A DNA stretch of 54,137 nucleotides from positions 1-54,137 of IMG/VR virus record IMGVR_UViG_3300027963_000098; one strand, 5' to 3'. The DNA comes from a virus. The notes under the pieces are model-generated. The model had not been told where the DNA came from and ran no database searches. It was given only the letters and a program-made list of their open reading frames with translations. Below, piece after piece: positions 48,017 to 54,137 of the stretch; positions within the stretch are counted from its first letter, which is position 1, and each line of letters starts with the position of its first letter. The position numbers and the translations under genes are program-made.

Positions 48017-48451
48017 ATGGCAACCCCGAAAGAAAAATTAAGCAGATTACTTTTTGGTACGGATAAAAGTATTCTGACCAAAGGCGACCAACACGAAGAA
48101 TCCAAGATGGGGTCTTCCAAGAACGCCGACGCAGGCACTGGTCGGGGCACTACCGCTTTTGGGGGCAGCAAGTCATTTAAGGACGCTTTTAAAGAAGCCC
48201 GCGCTGCCGGTAAGGAAACGTTTAGCTGGAATGGGAAGAAGTATACCACGGAAATGGCCGGTGCAAAGAAGCCCGCCGCAGAAGAAACTAAATTTGAGTC
48301 GTCTATGCCTAGCGTTATGAGCGATGAAGAAGGCACTACAACTAGTTTTAAGCGTGGTGGTAAGGTGAAGAAAATGGCTTCTGGTGGCTCTGCTTCGCGC
48401 CGTGCTGATGGCTGCGCTCAACGCGGTAAAACTCGCGGAAGGATGGTGTAA
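48017..48451 (+). CDS. Hypothetical protein with RRADG-CAQRGKT tail
   Basis: A 144-residue protein, MATPKEKLSRLLFGTDKSIL, with a central FGGSKSFKDAFKEARAAGKE and FSWNGKKYTTEMAGA (seen in virion proteins called lectin-like or FxWNGK proteins), then an acidic linker. The end is KRGGKVKKMASGGSASRRAD followed by CAQRGKTRGRMV. Behind AAGGAGCTAATT-ATG. Shares its tail with 47569 and 48454. Confidence 0.65.
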   Translation: MATPKEKLSRLLFGTDKSILTKGDQHEESKMGSSKNADAGTGRGTTAFGGSKSFKDAFKEARAAGKETFSWNGKKYTTEMAGAKKPAAEETKFESSMPSVMSDEEGTTTSFKRGGKVKKMASGGSASRRADGCAQRGKTRGRMV

Positions 48452-48453
48452 TC

Positions 48454-48702
48454 ATGGCAATCGAAGACATTTTAGGAGCTGTTTCTCCTGTGTTTAGCGT
48501 TGTATCCGGTAAGGGTCCGTATGCTGATTTAGCACGAAGCGGCGTTGCCGGGATTATTCCTCAAGCAATTGTGCCCGAGAAAAAGCAGAAATCGCAAAAT
48601 GAAGTCAAGCAAGTGAAGAAGGGTGGCATGATTAAGTCGTCCGCCTCAAAGCGTGCTGATGGCTGCGCTCAACGCGGTAAAACACGAGGCAAAATGGTAT
48701 GA
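48454..48702 (+). CDS. Hypothetical protein with KRADG-CAQRGKT tail
   Basis: An 82-residue protein, MAIEDILGAVSPVFSVVSGK, then a short helix and the tail MIKSSASKRADGCAQRGKTR. The N-terminus is hydrophobic. The last 18 residues are nearly identical to the end of the preceding protein, so they probably arose by duplication or bind the same partner. The TGA overlaps the next start (ATGA). Confidence 0.66.
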   Translation: MAIEDILGAVSPVFSVVSGKGPYADLARSGVAGIIPQAIVPEKKQKSQNEVKQVKKGGMIKSSASKRADGCAQRGKTRGKMV

Positions 48703-48980
48703 GAGCTAGTCGGGGTATGGGTTGTATTAATCCTTCAAAGATGCCGAAGGCTAAGACCGTTCGTCGCAAAGACAACCCCAACGAAGTTACTGAATACAAA
48801 AAAGGTGGCCTGAGCAAGGTCAATGAAGCAGGTAACTACACCAAACCCGGCATGCGCAAGTCCTTATTCAACAGCATCAAAGGCGGCGGTAAGGGTGGTG
48901 CTCCGGGTCAGTGGTCGGCCCGCAAGGCACAAATGCTGGCGCTGCAGTATAAGAAGCGCGGCGGCGGGTACAGGGATTAG
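48699..48980 (+). CDS. Hypothetical basic protein
   Basis: A 93-residue protein, MRASRGMGCINPSKMPKAKT, then EYKKGGLSKVNEAGNYTKPG and QWSARKAQMLALQYKKRGGG. The KPGMRKSLF and GQWSARKAQMLA motifs recur in a family of small phage proteins often next to DUF6321. Basic and Gly-rich like its neighbours. Start is coupled through ATGA. Confidence 0.72.
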   Translation: MRASRGMGCINPSKMPKAKTVRRKDNPNEVTEYKKGGLSKVNEAGNYTKPGMRKSLFNSIKGGGKGGAPGQWSARKAQMLALQYKKRGGGYRD

Positions 48981-48981
48981 T

Positions 48982-49227
48982 ATGAAAAAGCCCCAGCAAA
49001 GCCTCAAGGCTTGGACGGAGCAGAAGTGGAGAACTAAAAGTGGTAAGCCGTCAACGCAAGGACCAAAAGCAACCGGAGAGCGATACCTCCCGGAAGCGGC
49101 GATTAAGTCGTTATCTCCGTCAGAATATGCTGCAACGACTAGAGCGAAGAGAGCAGGAAAAAGAGCAGGAAAGCAATTTGTAGCACAGCCTAAAACTGTC
49201 GCAAAGAAAACTTCGAGATATAGATGA
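48982..49227 (+). CDS. DUF5872-like basic protein
   Basis: An 81-residue protein: MKKPQQSLKAWTEQKWRTKS, then GKPSTQGPKATGERYLPEAA and IKSLSPSEYAATTRAKRAG. SLKxWTxQKWRTKSGKPS and ATGERYLPEAAI fit the family DUF5872 as I recall it; its function is unknown. It is basic throughout. Starts one base after the previous stop and overlaps the neck gene (ATGA). Confidence 0.75.
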   Translation: MKKPQQSLKAWTEQKWRTKSGKPSTQGPKATGERYLPEAAIKSLSPSEYAATTRAKRAGKRAGKQFVAQPKTVAKKTSRYR

Positions 49228-49955
49228 CTACTTCCGGCACCACAGACTTTAATTTAAACCTCAATGAGCTTGTTGAAGAAGCTTTTGAGCGTTGTGGCGC
49301 GGAACTAAGAACTGGTTATGATTTACGAACTGCTCGGCGTAGCCTTAATCTGCTTACTATTGAGTGGGCTAATCGCGGCATTAATCTTTGGACTATTGAG
49401 CAGGGAAGTATCGCCCTTACCCAAGGAACCATTGTATACGACCTGCCTGTTGATACTATTGATTTGCTCGACCACGTGGTCCGGACTGGCACCGGCCAAA
49501 ACCAAATCGACATCAATATCACCCGAATCTCAGAATCAACCTATTCGACAATCCCGAATAAGAACGCTCAAGGCCGACCGATTCAGGTCTGGATAAACCG
49601 TCAGTCTGGTGCTACGTATCCAACTACTGGTGTTAACGCCCCTAAGATTAATATCTGGCCTACGGCTAACGTAGATAATACATACACCTTTGTATATTGG
49701 CGCTTGCGCCGTATCCAAGACGCTGGTACCGGCGGTACCGCTACACAAGACATTCCGTTCCGCTTCCTCCCCTGCATGGTTGCGGGCCTTGCTTATTATC
49801 TTTCTATGAAGCTGCCTAACATAGACCCCGGCAGACGTGCTGAGTTGAAAATGGACTATGAGCAACAGTTTCAAATGGCCGCTGATGAGGACCGGGAAAA
49901 AGCTTCTCTCCGTTTAGCCCCGCGTATTGGGTATGTTGGTGGCGGGGGCTGGTAA
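49224..49955 (+). CDS. P22 gp4-like head-tail adaptor
   Basis: A 243-residue protein. LNELVEEAFERCGAELRTGY and TARRSLNLLTIEWANRGINL match the N-terminal helices of P22 gp4-type tail accessory factors. YDLPVDTIDLLDHVVRTG and PIQVWINRQSG form beta strands, and the C-terminal helix LPCMVAGLAYYLSMKLP and DYEQQFQMAADEDREKASLR complete the fold. It would seal the portal to the tail hub. Full length and intact. Confidence 0.82.
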   Translation: MTTSGTTDFNLNLNELVEEAFERCGAELRTGYDLRTARRSLNLLTIEWANRGINLWTIEQGSIALTQGTIVYDLPVDTIDLLDHVVRTGTGQNQIDINITRISESTYSTIPNKNAQGRPIQVWINRQSGATYPTTGVNAPKINIWPTANVDNTYTFVYWRLRRIQDAGTGGTATQDIPFRFLPCMVAGLAYYLSMKLPNIDPGRRAELKMDYEQQFQMAADEDREKASLRLAPRIGYVGGGGW

Positions 49956-50368
49956 TGTCTTCTAAGTTTTCATCCGGCAAAAATGCAATTTCGGAGTGTG
50001 ACCGTTGTGGATTTAGGTATAAGCTCAAACAGTTAAAACGCTTGGTTATTAAGACCAAAAACATTAATATTCTGGTGTGCCCTACTTGCTGGGAACCTGA
50101 CCAACCGCAGTTGTCTTTAGGATTGTATCCGGTCGATGACCCGCAAGCAGTACGTAATCCACGGCCCGATGTATCATACTATCAGTCAGGTACTACAGGT
50201 CTGCAGCTTACAAACAGCGGTAACGCCGGACCTCCGGGTGGGGGGAGTAGAGTTATTCAGTGGGGTTGGAATCCGGTTGGTGGCTCAAGAGCAAACGACG
50301 ACTTTTTGACTCCTAATAACTTAGCTCTAACCGTACTTTTAAATAGCGTAACCGTAGTAACAACTTAA
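49955..50368 (+). CDS. Zinc-binding structural protein
   Basis: A 137-residue protein. It carries SSGKNAISECDRCGFRYKLK and ILVCPTCWEPDQPQLSLGL: two CxxC pairs for zinc. Then the VDDPQAVRNPRPD segment and a flexible C-terminal tail (GNAGPPGGGSRVIQWGWNPV). This small zinc-ribbon protein often follows the gp4-like adaptor in aquatic podophages. It may be part of the neck. Overlaps the adaptor by one base (TAATG). Confidence 0.75.
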   Translation: MSSKFSSGKNAISECDRCGFRYKLKQLKRLVIKTKNINILVCPTCWEPDQPQLSLGLYPVDDPQAVRNPRPDVSYYQSGTTGLQLTNSGNAGPPGGGSRVIQWGWNPVGGSRANDDFLTPNNLALTVLLNSVTVVTT

Positions 50369-50377
50369 GGAACAATC

Positions 50378-50548
50378 ATGGACAAGAAAGAAGTTAAGAA
50401 GATTGCCGACGAAGAAGTTAAGTCGCACGAAAAGCGTATGCACGGCAAGGGTTTCGCCAAAGGCGGCAAGACCAATCTTGATATGAAGAAGTATGGTCGC
50501 GGCATGGCTAAGGTCATCAATCAACGCACTTCGTCGCGGGGTCGATAA
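50378..50548 (+). CDS. Small basic protein
   Basis: A 56-residue protein, MDKKEVKKIADEEVKSHEKR, then FAKGGKTNLDMKKYGRGMAK and QRTSSRGR. AAGGAACAATC-ATG precedes it, and TAATG couples it to the next gene. Lys/Gly-rich like the 47-49 kb group. A commonly found small phage protein of unknown function. Confidence 0.72.
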   Translation: MDKKEVKKIADEEVKSHEKRMHGKGFAKGGKTNLDMKKYGRGMAKVINQRTSSRGR

Positions 50549-50814
50549 TGGCTAATTTCAGTATGAAGAAGGGTGGCAAGGAAGTCGGCTCTGCCGAAGT
50601 CTATGCTGAACCCCATAATATGAAGGGTCAAAAAGGCGCGGACGTTAGCAATAACGGATATTTCCCGGAACCAACCAAAGCAGATAAAGTGAATATGTCG
50701 GTGGGTAATGTCAACCGTAATGGGTACGACCCCAAAGCCAAAGATGATGGCATTGAAATCCGTGGTTGTGGCGCTGCTACTAAGGGCACCAAAGCCCGTG
50801 GCCCGATGGCTTAA
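50548..50814 (+). CDS. Small hypothetical virion-region protein
   Basis: An 88-residue protein, MANFSMKKGGKEVGSAEVYA, then PHNMKGQKGADVSNNGYFPE and EIRGCGAATKGTKARGPMA. The end (RGCGAATKGTKARG) resembles the basic Gly tails of 47569-48702. The first part is a flexible acidic-basic chain. Start overlaps the previous stop by one base; two bases separate it from the next gene. Confidence 0.72.
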   Translation: MANFSMKKGGKEVGSAEVYAEPHNMKGQKGADVSNNGYFPEPTKADKVNMSVGNVNRNGYDPKAKDDGIEIRGCGAATKGTKARGPMA

Positions 50815-50816
50815 TC

Positions 50817-51500
50817 ATGAACTACACACAGTTAGTTGCTGAGATTCAAAGCTATACTGAGAATCAGTTTGCAACTGATGATATAAACACGTTCATTAAA
50901 CAAGCCGAACAACGTATTTACAATACGATTCAGTTCCCGTCGCTGCGTAAAAATGTTACCGGTACAACCTTTTCTGGTAATAAGTACCTTTCCGCCCCGG
51001 ATGATTTTCTTGCAGTTTATTCTATGGCCGTTGCTACCGGAGTTACCGGGGGTAATATAAATACAGGCACATACGAATATCTGTTAAACAAAGACGTTAA
51101 CTTTATTCGTGCCGCATATCCGTCACCAAATGATACGGGTGTACCTGCGTATTACGCAATTTTTGGTCCAACTACGACAAGTTCATCAGTTATTACAAAT
51201 GAGCTTTCATTTATTCTAGGCCCAACACCAAACGCTCTTTACTATATTGAGCTGCATTATTACTATTACCCCGAGTCAATTGTTACCGCTACTACGTCTT
51301 GGCTTGGTGATAATTTTGATTCCGTTCTTTTTTATGGCTCACTGCTTGAAGCCTATACCTATATGAAGGGTGAGGCAGATGTTTATAGCGCGTATCAGAA
51401 ACGCTATGATGAAGCTCTTGCTATGGCTAAGCGTCTGGGTGATGGCATGGAGCGTGGTGATGCGTATCGTGATGGTCAATACAAGCAGAAGGTGGTTTGA
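50817..51500 (+). CDS. Neck/tail adaptor-type protein
   Basis: A 227-residue protein starting MNYTQLVAEIQSYTENQFAT. It has helical ends (INTFIKQAEQRIYNTIQFP; LLEAYTYMKGEADVYSAYQK, RYDEALAMAKRLGDGM) around a beta-rich middle (SAPDDFLAVYSMAVATGV, ELSFILGPTPNALYYIELHY). The layout matches T7 gp11-like tail tubular or head-tail joining proteins. It likely extends the neck below gp4-like adaptor. Overlaps the next gene by one base. Confidence 0.68.
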   Translation: MNYTQLVAEIQSYTENQFATDDINTFIKQAEQRIYNTIQFPSLRKNVTGTTFSGNKYLSAPDDFLAVYSMAVATGVTGGNINTGTYEYLLNKDVNFIRAAYPSPNDTGVPAYYAIFGPTTTSSSVITNELSFILGPTPNALYYIELHYYYYPESIVTATTSWLGDNFDSVLFYGSLLEAYTYMKGEADVYSAYQKRYDEALAMAKRLGDGMERGDAYRDGQYKQKVV

Positions 51501-51919
51501 TGAGTTTCACCGGTAACTACACCTGCGATACATTCAAGTCCGGGCTACTAGCCGGTACGTTTGACTTTGCCGCGCCGACTTCACAGACTTTCAAGATTGC
51601 ACTGTATGATTCATACGCTACGTTGAATGCACAAACCACTGCGTACACAACCGACTATGAAGTTGTAGCGACGGGATACACCGCAGGTGGACAGACCATT
51701 ACTCCGTCTGTAGGTTTCTTGGATGGCGTTTCATATTTGGATTTTTCTGACGCCACTTGGACTGGTATTATTACTGCTCGTGGCGCACTGATTTATCAAG
51801 ATAGTAGTAATATCGCTTTGTTTGTTCTTGATTTTGGGGCGGATAAAACGTCCACTACCCAATTCCAAGTTCAGTTCCCTATAGCATCAAACACATCGGC
51901 GTTAGTCCGAATCAATTAA
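51500..51919 (+). CDS. Beta-rich virion protein
   Basis: A 139-residue protein, MSFTGNYTCDTFKSGLLAGT, then FKIALYDSYATLNAQTTAYT and strands YLDFSDATWTGIITARGALI. The ATG at 51500 (not a TTG three bases earlier) overlaps the previous stop. The MSFTGNY-CDTFKxGLLxGxFDF start is common in a family of phage tail or fibre-base proteins. Beta-sandwich-like. Exact place in the virion unknown. Confidence 0.7.
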   Translation: MSFTGNYTCDTFKSGLLAGTFDFAAPTSQTFKIALYDSYATLNAQTTAYTTDYEVVATGYTAGGQTITPSVGFLDGVSYLDFSDATWTGIITARGALIYQDSSNIALFVLDFGADKTSTTQFQVQFPIASNTSALVRIN

Positions 51920-51928
51920 GGAGTTATC

Positions 51929-52708
51929 ATGCAAAACGAAGAAGTCAAAATGAGTGACGCTACTGCGGCGCTTGTTGAACAAAATGGTGGCCTTGCCGAT
52001 AGCGCAAAGGCTAGTGGTGTTTATCACATCCAATGCTGGGACAAGGACGGCAACCTCAAGTGGGAAGCCGAGTCTAAGAACCTTGTATTGAACGGTGGTC
52101 TGCAAGACATGAACTCCAAGTATTTTATTGGTTCGTCTTACACTGCTGCTTGGTATATTGGTCTGTACGGTTCGGGTGCTTCGGTTAATCCGGTTGCTAC
52201 TGACACGATGGCAACCAGCACGTTCTCTGCTACTGGCTCGTCTATTTCTGGCACCACGCTGACTATTGGTACTGTTACTTCTGGTACTGTAACCATCGGT
52301 CAACTTATTAGCGGCACCAACGTTTTGGGTGGTACTTATATTACTGCCGGTTCGGGTTCTAGTTGGACTGTTTCGCAATCGCAAACTGTGACATCGACCA
52401 CCATCAGTGCAGCAACCGCTCGTACTTGGTCTGAAGTTACTACTTATAGTAACGCCACCCGTCCCGCCGCTACGTTTGTTGCGCCTACTGTTGCAAACCC
52501 GTCTGTAGCCACCAATAGTGCTTCGCCCGCATCGTTTACCATCAACGGCACCACTACCGTTGGCGGAGCATTTTTAACAAACGTCAACACCAAGAGCGGT
52601 GTTACCGGTGTTATGTATTCGGCTGCTGACTTCTCGTCGCCGGGTGACCGTGCGGTTGTGTCTGGCGATACGCTGACCGTTACTTACACTCTCAGCCTTG
52701 CCGGTTAA
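51929..52708 (+). CDS. Beta-rich virion protein with inserted repeat module
   Basis: A 259-residue protein. The N-terminal [20 protein letters not shown] and [17 protein letters not shown] belong to the base domain. Residues about 95-160 carry an insert ([55 protein letters not shown]) of the same type as repeats in the fibre gene. The C-terminal domain is again beta rich. AAGGAGTTATC-ATG precedes it. Likely a tail or fibre-base protein. Confidence 0.65.
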   Translation: MQNEEVKMSDATAALVEQNGGLADSAKASGVYHIQCWDKDGNLKWEAESKNLVLNGGLQDMNSKYFIGSSYTAAWYIGLYGSGASVNPVATDTMATSTFSATGSSISGTTLTIGTVTSGTVTIGQLISGTNVLGGTYITAGSGSSWTVSQSQTVTSTTISAATARTWSEVTTYSNATRPAATFVAPTVANPSVATNSASPASFTINGTTTVGGAFLTNVNTKSGVTGVMYSAADFSSPGDRAVVSGDTLTVTYTLSLAG

Positions 52709-52718
52709 GGAGAACTAA

Positions 52719-52898
52719 ATGGCTACTAAATTTAAAAAAGGCGATAACGTCAAGGCTAAAGGCGTCATCCCCGAAGGTCCGGTTGAAGCCCTGCGTATGG
52801 ATGAAGATGGTAATTTCTTCTACCAAATTTCGTGGAATGATGTTAACGGCGAAACTCAACAGCGGTGGTTTGGCGAAGCAGAACTAACTGCGGAGTGA
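52719..52898 (+). CDS. Small SH3-like (KOW-like) protein
   Basis: A 59-residue protein: MATKFKKGDNVKAKGVIPEG, then PVEALRMDEDGNFFYQISWN, ending QRWFGEAELTAE. The FKKGDxVKxK start and RWFxExEL end are those of small SH3-like barrels common beside phage fibre genes. AAGGAGAACTAA-ATG precedes it. Function unknown. Confidence 0.75.
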   Translation: MATKFKKGDNVKAKGVIPEGPVEALRMDEDGNFFYQISWNDVNGETQQRWFGEAELTAE

Positions 52899-52903
52899 TT
52901 TAA

Positions 52904-54137
52904 ATGGCGCTTGTTGTCAAAGACAGAGTACAGGAAACCACGACCACTACCGGTACCGGCACCATTACGCTTGCTGGTGCTGTTAGTGGATTTCAATCTT
53001 TTTCGGTCATTGGCAACGCCAACACTACTTACTACTCAATTGTTCATCAGACGCTGGCCGAATGGGAAGTAGGTATTGGAACCTATACTTCCTCTGGCAC
53101 GACACTGTCGCGTGACACAATTCTTGCTTCTTCTAATAGCGGTAGTGCTGTTAACTTCAGCGCAGGTTCAAAAAACGTATTCTGTACTTATCCGGCTGGT
53201 AAATCTATTTATCTTGATGCCTCTGGTAATTCTATTGCTCTTGGAACCATAGCAAGCGGAACAACTTTAACCAACGCTACTGGCCTTCCACTTTCTACTG
53301 GCGTAACGGGCACTTTGCCCGTGGCCAATGGTGGTACCGGTCAAACTTCTTACACCGACGGTCAACTACTAATTGGCAACACTACCGGCAATACGCTAAC
53401 AAAAGCCACGCTAACCGCTGGCTCAAATGTAACCATTACTAACGGCGCTGGCAGTATCACTATTGCTGCTAGCAGTCAGATACAAACTGTATTGTTTAGT
53501 GGATTTGCCGCAACGGCAACTGGCTCCAGCGGCACAATGACAACCAGCAGCGAACAAAACTCACTATTGCAAAATGGCGTTTACGGTTCGTTTGTGCTGC
53601 CAACTTATGCAGGAACTGCATCGGTCAGCGGAACCACCATGACTGTGACTGCGACCACTCAAGGCGCACTGGATGTCGGTTCTGTGGTGACGTTCCCTTC
53701 ATTTGCTGGTACCGCGACAAACTCCGGCACTACGTTGACAATTGCCACTAACACCGCTGGCGGAGTACAAGTCGGTACGGTTATCAATACGGCGTGTTCA
53801 ATCACAGCATCAAGAGCTACTAGCGTAATGACCGTGACAGCAGTGGCTTCTGGCGGTGTTCATGTTGGCATGGTGATTAGTGGGTGCGGGACTGTTGTTT
53901 CCTTTGGCACCGGCTCTGGTGGTAACGGTACATACAACATGGACGCATCCGGCACTGTGGCAAGCGCCTCTCGCACCGGCTCTGGCACTGCGACCATCTC
54001 CGCATTTGGCACTGGCGCTGGCGGCACAGGCACCTACACCACTAACAGGTCTTACACCGCCACCACCTACACGCTGACCGCCAACACGTTGACCAAAACC
54101 ATTTCGGCACTTGGTACCGGCACCGGCGGTAATGGTA
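52904..54137 (+). CDS. Tail fibre protein (3' end outside window)
   Basis: The frame stays open for 411 codons to the window edge. The N-terminal MALVVKDRVQETTTTTGTGT, then FSVIGNANTTYYSIVHQTLA and LSRDTILASS, is a virion-attachment domain common in phage fibres. The middle has the NGGTGQTSYTDGQLLIGNTT motif typical of fibre shafts. From about residue 220 Thr/Gly-rich units such as SGTTMTVTATTQGALDVGSV and VHVGMVISGCGTVVSFGTGS repeat. The repetitive end is a likely place for an assembly break. The C-terminus at 2-388 may belong to the same gene but is not in frame by direct joining. Confidence 0.82.
   Translation, partial: MALVVKDRVQETTTTTGTGTITLAGAVSGFQSFSVIGNANTTYYSIVHQTLAEWEVGIGTYTSSGTTLSRDTILASSNSGSAVNFSAGSKNVFCTYPAGKSIYLDASGNSIALGTIASGTTLTNATGLPLSTGVTGTLPVANGGTGQTSYTDGQLLIGNTTGNTLTKATLTAGSNVTITNGAGSITIAASSQIQTVLFSGFAATATGSSGTMTTSSEQNSLLQNGVYGSFVLPTYAGTASVSGTTMTVTATTQGALDVGSVVTFPSFAGTATNSGTTLTIATNTAGGVQVGTVINTACSITASRATSVMTVTAVASGGVHVGMVISGCGTVVSFGTGSGGNGTYNMDASGTVASASRTGSGTATISAFGTGAGGTGTYTTNRSYTATTYTLTANTLTKTISALGTGTGGNG

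Noticed and set aside
1-54137. Diversity-generating retroelement acting on the fibre
   Set aside because: No reverse transcriptase gene and no template/variable repeat pair were seen.

Overview
The window is almost certainly most of the genome of a short-tailed (podovirus-type) double-stranded DNA phage of a bacterium. It holds a large terminase, portal, scaffold, HK97-type capsid protein, P22 gp4-like neck protein, internal virion proteins and a tail fibre, but no tape-measure, tail-tube or sheath gene. There is no integrase, no phage RNA polymerase and no bacterial housekeeping gene. The gene families (LPD38-type giant virion protein, DUF3310, DUF6321-like and DUF5872-like proteins, many tiny ATGA-coupled genes) are those of uncultured aquatic phages of Gram-negative bacteria. 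The host cannot be named from the sequence. Expression appears to use host sigma70-like promoters.

Layout. The structural arm is transcribed rightward: small and large terminase (37.65-39.8 kb), portal, GroES-like protein, scaffold, decoration and capsid proteins (39.8-46.1 kb), a terminator/promoter relay (46.1-46.5 kb), small basic virion proteins, a putative holin, neck proteins and the start of a tail fibre (46.5-54.1 kb). It continues at the left edge of the window with a fibre C-terminus (1-0.39 kb), internal virion proteins and a 2153-residue giant protein (to 12.05 kb). The arm for DNA metabolism and host takeover is transcribed leftward, from 37.2 down to 12.15 kb. The two arms converge on an intrinsic terminator at 12.05 kb.

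The leftward arm has three parts. 36.1-37.2 kb holds two genes of unknown function. 25.2-35.2 kb is a dense accessory block containing a MoxR-type AAA+ ATPase, a DUF2201-like/VWA protein, a DUF3150-like protein and many small genes. 12.15-25 kb holds the replication set: AEP primase-helicase, HTH regulator, probable ssDNA-binding protein, SNF2 helicase, HNH nucleases, Cas4/RecB-like nuclease, family A DNA polymerase, DUF3310, NrdR-like zinc ribbon, MazG, VRR-NUC and a tRNA-Leu(UAA).

The most unusual feature is a family of 29-bp palindromes (eleven good copies and one degenerate) confined to 25.7-37.4 kb. Six lie 15-32 bp ahead of leftward start codons, directly before the ribosome binding site. 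Four fall inside reading frames, all in the same frame. Two alternate with near-identical terminators in a tandem duplication. The second standout is a gene-free AT-rich stretch (35.38-35.82 kb) packed with GAACA-core repeats in both orientations, a good candidate replication origin. A compact structured element at 25.85-25.92 kb is a possible noncoding RNA.
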